From an uncultured Eubacteriales bacterium (GTDB lineage: Bacteria; Bacillota; Clostridia; Lachnospirales; Anaerotignaceae), in NCBI GenBank assembly GCA_900546215.1, contig URCD01000007.1:1-52437 (forward strand): 52,437 nucleotides of DNA. Direction: 5' to 3'. Numbering within the stretch: the first letter of the stretch is position 1; the number at the start of each line of letters is the position of its first letter. Positions 7,996-17,458 of the stretch are shown one piece after another. The notes below the pieces were generated by a model that saw only the letters and a program-made list of their open reading frames with translations, was not told the origin of the DNA and searched no databases. The translations under genes and the position numbers were made by a program.

Positions 7996-8649
7996 TTAAG
8001 CTTTGAATATATACCCGACCTTATATACAGCGGAAATGTGATTTCCCAAGTCCAGCTTCTTTTTCAGCCTCTGCACATGCAGGTCTATGGTGCGGCTGTC
8101 CCCGTCATACTCCGCTCCCCAGACGTTCTCATATATCGTTTCACGGTAAAGGGCTACGTTTTTGTTCTTTACAAATAACAGCAGAAGCTCATACTCCTTT
8201 AATGTAAGCTGAATTGGGATTTTATTCTTTGTTACGCTGCGTTCTTCGGTATTTATTTCAATATCATTGACTTTTATTACTTTTTCGGTTTTAATATATC
8301 TTCTTAATACAGTCTCAACTCTTGCGAGCAGTTCTATAATCTCAAAGGGCTTTGAAATATAATCGTCTGCCCCAAGCCTTAAACCCTTTACCTTTTGAGC
8401 GGTGCTTCCCATTGCGGTTATAAAAATGACGGGAGTTGAAACGCTTTTGGCGTATTCAAGAAGTTCGTATCCGTCAATTTTGGGCAGCATTATATCCAGC
8501 AAAATAAGGTCGTAATTATTTTCGGATATTTTATCCGCAGCTTCCATGCCGTCGAAAGCGCAGTCGCAGGAATAACCTGATTTTACAAGATTTATTCGTA
8601 TTAAATTGGATATTAATTCTTCGTCTTCAGCTATAAGTATTTTTATCAT
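7996..8649 (-). CDS. OmpR/PhoB-family response regulator
   Basis: 217 aa. Receiver domain (~1-115) with acidic pocket E8-D9-E10, phospho-acceptor Asp52 (LILLDIMLP) and K102-like SKPF block. A C-terminal winged-helix DNA-binding domain follows (~125-215, LTLKEYELLLLF...RTIDLHVQRLKKKL). First gene of a three-gene operon with the kinase and the unknown exported protein. Confidence 0.95.
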   Translation of the reverse strand: MIKILIAEDEELISNLIRINLVKSGYSCDCAFDGMEAADKISENNYDLILLDIMLPKIDGYELLEYAKSVSTPVIFITAMGSTAQKVKGLRLGADDYISKPFEIIELLARVETVLRRYIKTEKVIKVNDIEINTEERSVTKNKIPIQLTLKEYELLLLFVKNKNVALYRETIYENVWGAEYDGDSRTIDLHVQRLKKKLDLGNHISAVYKVGYIFKA

Positions 8650-8682
8650 TTTAACGCTTCCTTATGGAGTATTTATGTAACA

Positions 8683-8691
8683 ATTATAACA
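8683..8691 (-). promoter_or_regulatory. Extended -10 promoter of the two-component operon
   Basis: Minus strand TGTTATAAT: a TATAAT -10 box at 8688-8683 with the TGn extension and no good -35 box. It lies ~34 bases before the start codon. Confidence 0.5.
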
Positions 8692-8724
8692 CTTTTTTGT
8701 ATCTTAGATGTATCATGTAAAGAA

Positions 8725-8755
8725 AAAGCTGAACAACAAGTTCAGCTTTAATTTA
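8725..8755 (-). terminator. Terminator of the trkA-trkH operon
   Basis: Arms 8725-8734 and 8740-8749 (AAAGCTGAAC / GTTCAGCTTT) with a 5-base loop. Read on the minus strand the stem is followed by TTTTCTTT. Confidence 0.75.
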
Positions 8756-8770
8756 AGGTTATAATTAATA

Positions 8771-10222
8771 TTAAAGTGCCTTTTTACTCCAAACCCTTGG
8801 TGAAAATAAGATAAGCATAGGGAATATCTCAAGCCTTCCTGCCAGCATACAGAAAGTAAGCACAAGCTTGCTGAAGCCGGAAAATATACTGAAATTACCC
8901 ATTGGACCTACAAGTGAGAAACCGGGGCCGATATTTCCGAGCGCGGCTATTACTGCTGTAGCTGTTGTTTCAAAATCATATCCGTCAACAGATATAATTA
9001 TAATGGCGATAAAAGCTATTACTGTATACATAGCCACAAATACAAGAACATTTACTAATATACTGTTGTCGAGAGTGGAATTTTCTATCTTAACAGTCTG
9101 AACCCTTCTTGGATGAATTATCATTCCTATTTCTCTTCGTGCGGCTTTAAAAATTATTAGAAGCCTGGCGACCTTAATGCCGCCTCCCGTTGAGCCGGCA
9201 GATGCGCCTATAACCATTAATGTAAGCAGTATTATTTTACTGAACATGGGCCACAGATGAAAGTCTACGGTGGAGTATCCGGTAGTTGTCATAATACTTG
9301 AAACCTGGAATGACGAATATCTCAGGGAAGTAATAAAGCTGTCCCCATACAGGGGCATAATATTTCCCGCTATCAAAAGCATTGACATTATGGCGATAAT
9401 GAAATAAAGTTTAAATTCCTCATTATCCCTCACAAGGCCGGACTGTCTGCTCAGCATATAATAATACATGTTGAAATTGACGCCGAAAAGAAGCATAAAT
9501 ACTGTTGTAATTACCTCTGCGGCGACATTGTTATATCCGCCTATGCTGAGATTAAGGTTTGAGAATCCTCCTGTTCCTGCGGAGCCCATAGCCGTAATGA
9601 GTGAATCATATAAAGGCAGGCCGCTTATCAGCAGAAGTACGACTTGTATGACCGTAAGGCAGAAATATATCTTGTAAAGCAGTTTGGCGGTTTCTTTGAT
9701 TTTAGGTACAAACTTTCCTGGAGCAGGACCTGGGCTTTCAGCCCTCAGAAGCTGTACGGTTGAGCCGTTCATATTAGGCATCATTGCCAGTACAAATACC
9801 AAAACCCCCATGCCGCCTATCCAATGGGTAAAGCTTCGCCAAAAAAGCAGTCCATTGGAAACAATTTCTACATTTTTCAATATTGTAGATCCTGTTGTGG
9901 TAAAGCCTGACACCGTTTCAAAGAAGCAGTCAATAAATGATTCAAAATACCCGCTTAAATAAAACGGTACAGCCCCAAATAATGAAAGCATTATCCATGA
10001 TAGGGAAACCGTCACAAATCCTTCCCTTGAACGGAAATTTGTCTTTTTAGGTTTTATACTGGACAGGCAGTGCCCTATTATAAAAAGCGGGATTGCCGTG
10101 TATAAGAAATACATTGCGTCTCCGCTTTGGTACAGCACTGATATTGCAACCGGCAGCATCATTAAAACAGCTTCCGTTTTAAGTACGAAGCCCATAAGTT
10201 TAAAAATAAGTAAGTAATTCAA
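8771..10222 (-). CDS. trkH: Trk/Ktr potassium uptake channel subunit TrkH
   Basis: A 483-aa polytopic membrane protein of the TrkH/KtrB family, which forms the K+ pore. Selectivity-loop segments are visible, for example SGFTTTGSTIL, GSAGTGGFSNLN and MVIGASAGSTGGGIKVAR. It starts 3 bp after the trkA stop, so the two are translationally coupled. TrkA binds nucleotide and gates TrkH. Confidence 0.95.
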   Translation of the reverse strand: MNYLLIFKLMGFVLKTEAVLMMLPVAISVLYQSGDAMYFLYTAIPLFIIGHCLSSIKPKKTNFRSREGFVTVSLSWIMLSLFGAVPFYLSGYFESFIDCFFETVSGFTTTGSTILKNVEIVSNGLLFWRSFTHWIGGMGVLVFVLAMMPNMNGSTVQLLRAESPGPAPGKFVPKIKETAKLLYKIYFCLTVIQVVLLLISGLPLYDSLITAMGSAGTGGFSNLNLSIGGYNNVAAEVITTVFMLLFGVNFNMYYYMLSRQSGLVRDNEEFKLYFIIAIMSMLLIAGNIMPLYGDSFITSLRYSSFQVSSIMTTTGYSTVDFHLWPMFSKIILLTLMVIGASAGSTGGGIKVARLLIIFKAARREIGMIIHPRRVQTVKIENSTLDNSILVNVLVFVAMYTVIAFIAIIIISVDGYDFETTATAVIAALGNIGPGFSLVGPMGNFSIFSGFSKLVLTFCMLAGRLEIFPMLILFSPRVWSKKAL

Positions 10223-10224
10223 GC

Positions 10225-11595
10225 TTAACGACCTCCGTTTTCAAATACGTCATTTAGGTCAGTAACCTTTGAATTGCTGCATACCATTACCAAGCTGTCT
10301 CCGTTAAGAATGCAGTCGTTTCCTGAAGGTATTATAACCTTGCCGTTCCTTTCGATAGCTGCTACTATAAAATTCTTTTTAAACTGAATATCCTTAAAGG
10401 GTATGCCAAGATTATATGTTGAGCTGTCTGCCAAAAATTCCAATGCCTCGGCCTTACCGTCAACTATATGATACAGTGTCTCTATGTTGGCATGTCCTAT
10501 GGAGTTGTTAAGCGCCCTTACAAAACGGATAATCTGCACTGCGGTTATATTTTTAGGGCTGATGATACTGTCTATTCCAAAGCTTTCTATAATTTCATCA
10601 TAGCCTGCCCGGTTTATCTTTGCCACGACCTTAGGAACACCTATTTTAGAGGCGTGCAGGGCAATAAGAAGGTTTTCCTCGTCTCTGCCGGTGATGGTAA
10701 CGGCAGAGGAGAAGGAGGCCATGTCTTCTTCGTCTAAAAGCTCGTAGTCGCTTCCATCGCCGTTTATAATTACACATTCAGGCAATAGCTCGTTAAGCTC
10801 ATAGCACTTTTCTCTGTTTATTTCTAAAAGCTTGACGCTTATACCTACACCCGTAAGGAATTTGCAGAGGTAGTACGCTATTCTTCCTCCGCCGACTACA
10901 AATGCGGACTTTGAACTGCTTGTTCCTCTTTTTATCTGTTTAAAGAAATTGTAGATTTCTGCCGGCTCTCCTATAACATAAAACAGGTCGTCGGTACGGG
11001 CAACGTAATTGCCGTCAGGGATTATTACCTCTCCGTTATGTACTACGGCGCAGAAAATAAGGGACAGCTTTACCTTTGACATTATTGCCGATATACTCTG
11101 TCCGTTTAATATGCCGTCCTCTTTTATACGAAAGGACACCATCTCTACTTTTCCGTCTACAAACGTTTCAACATTGATGGCGGTGGGAAACCTCAATACT
11201 CTGGCTATTTCGGCCGCGGCCTCCTCCTCAGGATTTATTACCATATCAAGCCCCATTTCTTTTCTAAGAGTAGAGAGCTCTTCGGAATATTCGGGATCCC
11301 TTATCCTGGCTATTGTATGCTTTGCTCCAAGCCTTTTGGCTGTTAGGCAGCACAGCATATTTATTTCATCTGACGGGGTTGCGGTTATAATAAGGTCGGC
11401 GTCCTCTACTCCCGCAGCAAGCAGAACACTGGTTCTGAGGCCGTTGCCTTTTATGCACATTACATCTAATTTATCGCTAAGATGATGTATACGCTCATAG
11501 TTTTTATCTACAAGAACGATGTCATGTCCCTCGCTTGAAAGATGTTTGGCAGTGGCCTGACCAACTTTGCCGCCGCCTACAATTATAATCTTCAT
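10225..11595 (-). CDS. trkA: Trk potassium transport regulator TrkA (two RCK modules)
   Basis: 456 aa built from two repeats of RCK_N + RCK_C, the full-length TrkA form. NAD(H)-binding Rossmann motifs are GGGKVGQATAKHL (~residue 6) and VGGGRIAYYLCKF (~233), each followed by an acidic residue for the ribose. Cytosolic gating ring for TrkH. RBS AAAGGA upstream. RCK_C domains in Firmicutes often bind c-di-AMP, but I cannot show that here. Confidence 0.95.
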   Translation of the reverse strand: MKIIIVGGGKVGQATAKHLSSEGHDIVLVDKNYERIHHLSDKLDVMCIKGNGLRTSVLLAAGVEDADLIITATPSDEINMLCCLTAKRLGAKHTIARIRDPEYSEELSTLRKEMGLDMVINPEEEAAAEIARVLRFPTAINVETFVDGKVEMVSFRIKEDGILNGQSISAIMSKVKLSLIFCAVVHNGEVIIPDGNYVARTDDLFYVIGEPAEIYNFFKQIKRGTSSSKSAFVVGGGRIAYYLCKFLTGVGISVKLLEINREKCYELNELLPECVIINGDGSDYELLDEEDMASFSSAVTITGRDEENLLIALHASKIGVPKVVAKINRAGYDEIIESFGIDSIISPKNITAVQIIRFVRALNNSIGHANIETLYHIVDGKAEALEFLADSSTYNLGIPFKDIQFKKNFIVAAIERNGKVIIPSGNDCILNGDSLVMVCSNSKVTDLNDVFENGGR

Positions 11596-11761
11596 TGGAA
11601 AGCATCCTTTCAGTATATCGTATACCGCTTTTTACGCAGTAATCATAGCATGATTTATGACCACGGTCAATACTGGGCAGGAAGCGTTTTTAAAGTAATA
11701 TTTAACCGTCAGGCACAATATAATCATATGTGAATATGTCGTTATCGGCGGGTGTTAAAAA

Positions 11762-12574
11762 ATGAGGAATAAGGTGTTTGCCTACATACTGACCATAGTG
11801 GTTTCAGCTTCGGCAATAGGTGGAGTTTTTGCTGCTACAGCAGTGACTGAAGAAAAAAAGGGTTATCTGGCTGTCATTATAGATGATTTCGGATACGATG
11901 GGGCAGGTACCGATGATATGCTTACAATTGATGTGCCCTTTACCGCGGCTATAATGCCGTTTTCTGAATGTACTGCGGAGAACTGCAAAAAGGTTACAGA
12001 GGCCGGAAAAGAGGCTATTATACATCTGCCTATGGAGTCTAAAACCGGCAAAAAAAGCTGGGTAGGAGACAAGGGGATATTTATGGACATGAGTGCCGAA
12101 CAGATTAAAGAGGTTGTAAACGATGCCTTTGATGCGGTGGATATTGCGGTTGGCGTAAACAACCATATGGGCTCGGCTATAATGGAAAGCGAAGAAAAGC
12201 TAAGCTCTGTTATGGAGGTAGTGGCAGAAAGGAATATGATTTTTGTTGACAGTCTCACAACAGGGAATTCAAAGGGGAAGGCCGTAGCGGAAAAAAATAA
12301 TGTAGCATATCTTGAGAGAACTGTGTTTATAGACAGTCCTGATAATATAGATGTGGTCGTAAATCAGCTTAAGAAAGCGGCGGATGTGGCCAAGGAAAAG
12401 GGTTATGCAATAGCTATAGGCCATGTTGGCCCGGCGGGAGGAAAGACAACTGCAGAGGCAATAAAAAGGGCGGAGGCAGACATAGAGAGCATGGGAGTTA
12501 AATTTGTCACAGTCAGCCAGCTGAATGAAATAGTTAATGGAACGGATGATATGGAAATTCAATCTATCGAATAG
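11762..12574 (+). CDS. Divergent polysaccharide deacetylase family protein (YibQ-like)
   Basis: 270 aa with an N-terminal signal or anchor (~5-25). The body starts LAVIIDDFGYDGAGTDDML and includes IIHLPMES, NNHMGS and AIGHVGP, the conserved blocks of the divergent polysaccharide deacetylase family (PF04748) with the deacetylase beta-barrel fold and metal-binding Asp/His. Probably extracytoplasmic; the natural substrate of the family is not settled. Start is ATG 11762 with only a weak upstream site. Confidence 0.85.
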   Translation: MRNKVFAYILTIVVSASAIGGVFAATAVTEEKKGYLAVIIDDFGYDGAGTDDMLTIDVPFTAAIMPFSECTAENCKKVTEAGKEAIIHLPMESKTGKKSWVGDKGIFMDMSAEQIKEVVNDAFDAVDIAVGVNNHMGSAIMESEEKLSSVMEVVAERNMIFVDSLTTGNSKGKAVAEKNNVAYLERTVFIDSPDNIDVVVNQLKKAADVAKEKGYAIAIGHVGPAGGKTTAEAIKRAEADIESMGVKFVTVSQLNEIVNGTDDMEIQSIE

Positions 12575-12585
12575 CATAAAATCCT

Positions 12586-12613
12586 TTGAGGCTCTCTGTT
12601 TTTCTGATATACT
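12586..12613 (+). promoter_or_regulatory. Candidate promoter of recU
   Basis: TTGAGG (12586-12591), 16-base spacer, TATACT (12608-12613), 20 bases before the recU start. Confidence 0.5.
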
Positions 12614-12632
12614 CATTATGGGAGTGATATAA

Positions 12633-13169
12633 ATGGGAGCATGGCATACAAGAGGGCTACGAGGAAGTGTTCTTGAGGACTGTATAAATTTTACGAATGA
12701 TTATTACAGACAGCATGGCATTGCCGTAATACAAAAAATACCTACGCCTATAACCCCTGTTGAAATGAACAAGGAAACAAGCACAATAACGCTCGCATAC
12801 TTTGATAAACAGAGTACGGTCGATTACATAGGCGCTGTGCAGGGCATACCAATATGCTTTGACGCGAAGGAGGCGGCGCAAAAAAGGCTTCCTCTGCAAA
12901 ATATCCATGAGCATCAGATTAAATTTATGGAGGATTTCAGCAGGCAGGGAGGTATAAGCTTTCTTTTGGTTAATTTCACGGCAGAGGAGGAATTTTATCT
13001 TCTTCCGCTTGAGGTTCTAAAAAAATTTTGGGAAAGCGCTCAAAAGGGCGGAAGAAAATCAATACCATATTCAGCCTTTGAGGAGAAATATAAAATATCT
13101 CTTAAAAACGGAGCAATGCTTAATTATCTTGATGCGGTTAATGAATATCTGAGTGAAAAAAATTATTAA
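12633..13169 (+). CDS. recU: Holliday junction resolvase RecU
   Basis: 178 aa, slightly shorter than the B. subtilis protein (~206 aa). It resolves four-way DNA junctions in recombination and chromosome segregation. Recognisable blocks: RGxxxE near the N-terminus (GLRGSVLEDCINFTNDYY), STVDYIG...CFDAKEA (the nuclease core with catalytic Asp and the D-x-K pair), and HQIKFMEDFSRQGGISFLLV. RBS GGGAGTGAT upstream. It does not lie next to a PBP1 gene as in Bacilli. Confidence 0.92.
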   Translation: MGAWHTRGLRGSVLEDCINFTNDYYRQHGIAVIQKIPTPITPVEMNKETSTITLAYFDKQSTVDYIGAVQGIPICFDAKEAAQKRLPLQNIHEHQIKFMEDFSRQGGISFLLVNFTAEEEFYLLPLEVLKKFWESAQKGGRKSIPYSAFEEKYKISLKNGAMLNYLDAVNEYLSEKNY

Positions 13170-13214
13170 AACGATTATTTTAGGCAATCATATCCATATA
13201 CGGGAGGGATGTAT

Positions 13215-14147
13215 ATGAATAAGATTGCCTTAATTTTATTGTGCCTGATTTTAAGCGGATGCACAGTTAATAAAAACAGTACTGTAAAAACAGCGGAGGA
13301 CGTTAAAGTTGTATCAGTTAGCCGGGTAGATGGCAATAAGATAGAAGAGAACAAGGATTTTTTCATTGGAGCCGATATTACAGAGGATACAAATGTAGAC
13401 GGAATATCTGCCTTTGAAGAAAAAACAGGGGTGCACGAGCTTTATGCTGATGAAATTTATATAAACGAAGCGGACAAGGCCGCAGCCTTTATGCTTGAGT
13501 GCTATGCGGCGGGTAAAACTCCGTATATAATCCTTAAAAACCGTGAAGGAATAAGTACTGAGCAGTTTAAAAGCTATGCCGATGAGCTTGCACAGGCTGT
13601 AGGTAAATATCATTTGGAAGTTATGGTTGAAATATTGGAGAACTCATATTATTATGATGAAAACGGAGAAAATTATAAATATACGGCTGAGAAGATTGCT
13701 GAAAGCAATGACCTGGCTGAATTTGTCTGGTCTGTTAAAAGCGATGACATAATACTTGTAGGCAAATATATGCCGGAGGAATATGTCGACTTCATATGCG
13801 TTAATGGGTACTACAGCTCTAATAAGGCCGCTGACAGAATGTTTTCCGAGCTTAGGAAGCATCTTAATACCGACAAAAGGGTCATTGTGCGTTTCGGTGC
13901 AGTATATTATTCTTCGTCAGACTGTGCCTATACTCCGGATGACGCAAAAAAAACCATTGAAACCGTGTATAACAGAACATTTACCGATAAGGGTATTGCC
14001 GGAGTTATATATATGGATAAAAACAAGAAGCTGTCAGAACGTATAAACTTTACGGATTACAGCGTGACGTCCGATAAAAAGCTGATCCAGGCTTATTCTG
14101 ATGTTATAAATGGCGCAGCTGAATATAAGAAGGAGATGAGTCAATGA
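13215..14147 (+). CDS. Unrecognised lipoprotein
   Basis: 310 aa. Signal peptide of type II with lipobox LSGC (Cys16 counted from this start), so lipid-anchored to the outer membrane face. GGGAGGG (13202-13208) abuts an ATG at 13209, so the second ATG at 13215, six bases away, is the better start. The body alternates strands and helices with Asp/Glu-rich loop ends (FFIGADITED, TPYIILKNREG, RVIVRFGAVYYSS), which suggests a TIM-barrel fold like glycosyl hydrolases; no catalytic motif is certain. It overlaps tldD by ATGA. Confidence 0.7.
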   Translation: MNKIALILLCLILSGCTVNKNSTVKTAEDVKVVSVSRVDGNKIEENKDFFIGADITEDTNVDGISAFEEKTGVHELYADEIYINEADKAAAFMLECYAAGKTPYIILKNREGISTEQFKSYADELAQAVGKYHLEVMVEILENSYYYDENGENYKYTAEKIAESNDLAEFVWSVKSDDIILVGKYMPEEYVDFICVNGYYSSNKAADRMFSELRKHLNTDKRVIVRFGAVYYSSSDCAYTPDDAKKTIETVYNRTFTDKGIAGVIYMDKNKKLSERINFTDYSVTSDKKLIQAYSDVINGAAEYKKEMSQ

Positions 14148-15529
14148 TAAATGAAATAACAGCAGGGCGTGTAATTGAAAAAGCTCTTTCAAAGGGCGGG
14201 GATTTTGCCGAGATTTTTTGTGAGAACACTGTTAAAAATAATATTTCAATGGTTAACGGTCATATTGATAATGTGTCCAGCGGAATCGACTATGGCGCGG
14301 GGATACGCGTTTTTGACGGAATGAACGCCATTTACGTATATACAAACGACCTTTCGGAGCAGGGGCTTCTGAAAACCGCCGGGACAGCCGCCGATGCAAT
14401 TGGAGAAAAGTCAAATACAGCGTCAAAGGAATTTGAGCAGTATGAATATAAAAACAGAAATATTATAAAAATTATGCCCGGAGAAAAAAGTAAGCGTGAG
14501 AAAAGAGACATATTGAAGGATGCCTCAGATGAAGCTTTTGCCTACAGCAGTCTGATAAGCCAAACCAGAACCGGATATATGGACAGCGTCCAGGACGTTA
14601 TTATTTGCAACAGCGATGGGCTTTGGGCGGAGGATAGAAGAGTACGAACAAGATTTACGGTTGAGGCCGTTGCCGGAAATTCTGATGAGAAGCAGAGCGG
14701 AAGGATAAGCCCCGGCGGGTCTGAAGGTATGGAGCTGTTTGAAAGAATAGACGTTAAAGAGCTCTCAAGACAGGCCGCAAAGACCGCTGTAACAATGCTG
14801 GAGGCCAAGGAGTGCCCTTCGGGCAAAATGACGGTTGTAATTGACAATGGATTTGGCGGAGTTATATTTCATGAGGCTTGCGGACACAGCCTTGAAGCCA
14901 CGGCAGTCGCTAGAAACGCCTCGGTGTTTGCAGGAAGACTTGGAGAAAAAATAGCCAGCGATGTCGTTACTGCCATAGACGACGGCACAATTGCAAACGG
15001 CTGGGGCTCTCTTAATGTGGATGACGAGGGAAGCCCAACAAGAAAAAATATTTTGATAGAAAACGGAATATTAAAAAGCTATATGATTGATAAGCTGAAT
15101 GGAAGACGAATGGGAATGGAGCCTACGGGTTCTTCCAGAAGAGAATCATATAAATACGCGCCTACGTCGAGAATGACTAATACCTATATAGCCGCAGGAA
15201 GAAGCACGCCCGAGGAAATAATATCAAATACTGAATTTGGACTGTATGCCAAACAGATGGGAGGCGGTTCGGTAGAGCCTGCTACCGGAGTGTTCAACTT
15301 TGCCGTGCTTGAAGGATATATAATTAGAAACGGTAAAATTTGCGAGCCGGTAAGAGGCGCCACTTTAATCGGCAAGGGATCGGAGGTCCTTTTAAATATA
15401 GACATGGTCGGAAACAATCTTATGAGAGCACAGGGTATGTGCGGCTCAATAAGCGGCTCTATACACGCTGATGTAGGGCAGCCGATGATAAGAGTGCAGA
15501 ATATGACAGTTGGTGGAAGGGGTGTTTGA
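14144..15529 (+). CDS. tldD: TldD-family metalloprotease
   Basis: 461 aa. HEACGH (His243, Glu244, His248) is the zinc-binding HExxxH motif of TldD; GRLGEKIASD and a conserved C-terminal domain follow. In E. coli TldD pairs with TldE (PmbA) as a heterodimeric peptidase that matures microcin B17 and degrades CcdA. The next gene encodes the TldE-like partner. Start overlaps the lipoprotein stop by ATGA. Confidence 0.93.
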   Translation: MINEITAGRVIEKALSKGGDFAEIFCENTVKNNISMVNGHIDNVSSGIDYGAGIRVFDGMNAIYVYTNDLSEQGLLKTAGTAADAIGEKSNTASKEFEQYEYKNRNIIKIMPGEKSKREKRDILKDASDEAFAYSSLISQTRTGYMDSVQDVIICNSDGLWAEDRRVRTRFTVEAVAGNSDEKQSGRISPGGSEGMELFERIDVKELSRQAAKTAVTMLEAKECPSGKMTVVIDNGFGGVIFHEACGHSLEATAVARNASVFAGRLGEKIASDVVTAIDDGTIANGWGSLNVDDEGSPTRKNILIENGILKSYMIDKLNGRRMGMEPTGSSRRESYKYAPTSRMTNTYIAAGRSTPEEIISNTEFGLYAKQMGGGSVEPATGVFNFAVLEGYIIRNGKICEPVRGATLIGKGSEVLLNIDMVGNNLMRAQGMCGSISGSIHADVGQPMIRVQNMTVGGRGV

Positions 15530-15531
15530 TA

Positions 15532-16872
15532 ATGGAAATCAATGAATTTCAAAAGCTGGTTCTGCTGAAGGCAAAGGAAGACGGCTTTGAGGACTGCGAA
15601 ATATATTATCAGGGCGGAGACTCCTTTCAGATACTGATAAACGATGGTAAAGTGGAGCATTATGAGAAAAGCACCGCATCGGGAGCCGCCTTTAGAGGTG
15701 TAATTAACGGAAAAACAGGATTAGCCTATTCGGAAAGAATGGATGAGAGGGCGGCTGATTTCATGGTAAGGGCAGCCGCGGAAAATGCTGAAATAGCTGA
15801 AAAGGATGATTCAGGGGAGTTTTATGCGGGAGGCAAATATGCAAAGCTTTCATTGTATAATAAGGAACTTGATAAAGTAAGTGCGGAGGACAAGATAATG
15901 AAAGCAAAGCAGACAGAGAAGGCTGCGCTTGATTTTTCTGATAATATCAAATCCGCGGACAGATGCATATACGCTGATGAAAATTCCAGAGTATCAATAA
16001 TGAATACAAAGGGACTTGCTGCCGAGTATTCCGCCAACAGCATGGCTGCGTTTGTTTCTGTAATAAGCGAAAAGGACGGGGATATAAAAACCGGAGGCGA
16101 GTTTTTTGCGGGAAATGACTTTGGGAAATTCGAACCCGATGAACTCGGCAAAAAAGCCGCGTTAGAAGCAGACAGTATGCTCGGTGCGAAGCCTGTAAAG
16201 AGCGGAATTTACAATGTTATATTTAAGAACACTGCAATGGCAAGCATTTTAAGCGTTTTTTCCAGCTCTTTTACTGGAGAGCAGGTTTATAAGGGGCTTT
16301 CGATGATGGCAGGCAGAGAAGGCAAAAAAATTGCGGCTGACTGCGTAACTATAAAGGACGACGGACTTCTTGAAAACGGTTATGCCACGGCTGTGTTTGA
16401 CGGAGAAGGAGTACCATGCCAGAACAAAACGGTTGTGGAAAACGGTGTGCTGAAAACTCTTCTCTATGATTTGAAATACGCATCGAAGATGGGGAAACAG
16501 TCAACGGGTAATGGTTTCAGATCCGGCTTTAAATCACCGGTAGTCTGCTCCTGCACGAATTTCTATATATGCCCGTCTGATAAATCCTTTGAGCAGTTGG
16601 TCAGAGACATGGGAGACGGAATCTATATAACTAATGTTGAGGGCCTTCATGCGGGGGCTAATCCTGTAAGCGGAGATTTTTCGCTTTCAGCAGAGGGATT
16701 TCTTATAGAAAACGGAAATATAACAAGGCCGGTAGAGCAGATTACAGCAGCTTCCAACTTTTTTAAGCTTTTGGAAAGCATAAAAGATATTGGTGATGAT
16801 TTAAGATTTAACATGGGCGGCATAGGTTCTCCAGCCGTACTTGTTGAAAATATAAATATATCAGGATTATAA
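15532..16872 (+). CDS. pmbA: TldE/PmbA-family protein, partner of TldD
   Basis: 446 aa, homologous in layout to TldD but lacking HExxxH; the equivalent segment is FKNTAMASILSVFSSSFTGEQV. The non-metal subunit forms a heterodimer with TldD. An in-frame TTG at 15526 exists, but ATG 15532, two bases after the tldD stop, with GGAAGGGG upstream, is preferred. The pair sits in the recU-lipoprotein-tldD-pmbA run, and no peptide-toxin precursor is visible beside it. Confidence 0.9.
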   Translation: MEINEFQKLVLLKAKEDGFEDCEIYYQGGDSFQILINDGKVEHYEKSTASGAAFRGVINGKTGLAYSERMDERAADFMVRAAAENAEIAEKDDSGEFYAGGKYAKLSLYNKELDKVSAEDKIMKAKQTEKAALDFSDNIKSADRCIYADENSRVSIMNTKGLAAEYSANSMAAFVSVISEKDGDIKTGGEFFAGNDFGKFEPDELGKKAALEADSMLGAKPVKSGIYNVIFKNTAMASILSVFSSSFTGEQVYKGLSMMAGREGKKIAADCVTIKDDGLLENGYATAVFDGEGVPCQNKTVVENGVLKTLLYDLKYASKMGKQSTGNGFRSGFKSPVVCSCTNFYICPSDKSFEQLVRDMGDGIYITNVEGLHAGANPVSGDFSLSAEGFLIENGNITRPVEQITAASNFFKLLESIKDIGDDLRFNMGGIGSPAVLVENINISGL

Positions 16873-16893
16873 AACAAAAGAGGAGGCAGAAGT

Positions 16894-17355
16894 ATGCTAA
16901 AAGCAGGCGATATGGCACCGGATTTTAATTTGCCGGACAAGGACGGAAATATGGTTAAGCTTTCTGATTTCAGAGGGCAAAAGGTTGTTTTGTATTTTTA
17001 TCCTAAGGACAGCACACCTGGCTGCACCAGGCAGGCGTGTGCGTTTAGAAACGCTATGAATTTTTATGACATGCTTGGCGTAAAGGTAATAGGCGTTAGC
17101 AAGGACAGTCAGAAAGCACATACAAATTTTGCTGAAAAAAATGAGCTTAATTTTACTTTGCTTTCAGATCCTGAACTGGAAACTATAAAGGCATACGGTG
17201 TATGGCAGGAAAAAAAGATGTACGGCAAGGTCAGTATGGGCGTTGTGCGCTCAACATTTATTATTGATGAAAACGGAACCATTGAAAAGGTTTATCCAAA
17301 GGCAAAGCCGGATACCAACGCAGAAGAAATACTGACATATTTAAAGGGAGAATAA
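16894..17355 (+). CDS. bcp: Thiol peroxidase / peroxiredoxin of the Bcp (PrxQ) type
   Basis: 153 aa, full length. [13 protein letters not shown] carries the peroxidatic Cys44 and the resolving Cys49 in the alpha-2 helix, the arrangement typical of Bcp/PrxQ. It reduces hydrogen peroxide and organic peroxides with thioredoxin. GAGGAGG precedes the start; it lies 21 bp after pmbA and ends at a strong hairpin. Confidence 0.95.
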   Translation: MLKAGDMAPDFNLPDKDGNMVKLSDFRGQKVVLYFYPKDSTPGCTRQACAFRNAMNFYDMLGVKVIGVSKDSQKAHTNFAEKNELNFTLLSDPELETIKAYGVWQEKKMYGKVSMGVVRSTFIIDENGTIEKVYPKAKPDTNAEEILTYLKGE

Positions 17356-17358
17356 AAG

Positions 17359-17390
17359 GATGGAGCACATTAATGTGCTCCATCTTTCTG
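17359..17390 (+). terminator. Terminator after bcp
   Basis: A 26-base perfect palindrome (17359-17384, GATGGAGCACATT / AATGTGCTCCATC) followed by TTTCT. Confidence 0.8.
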
Positions 17391-17419
17391 TTGAAATAAG
17401 TGGTCAAAGATAGTATAAT
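17391..17419 (+). promoter_or_regulatory. Promoter of the cytidylate-kinase-like gene
   Basis: TTGAAA (17391-17396), 17-base spacer, TATAAT (17414-17419). Confidence 0.7.
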
Positions 17420-17458
17420 TATAAAAAAATAATGTCAATACGAATAGGAGTGTTTTGT

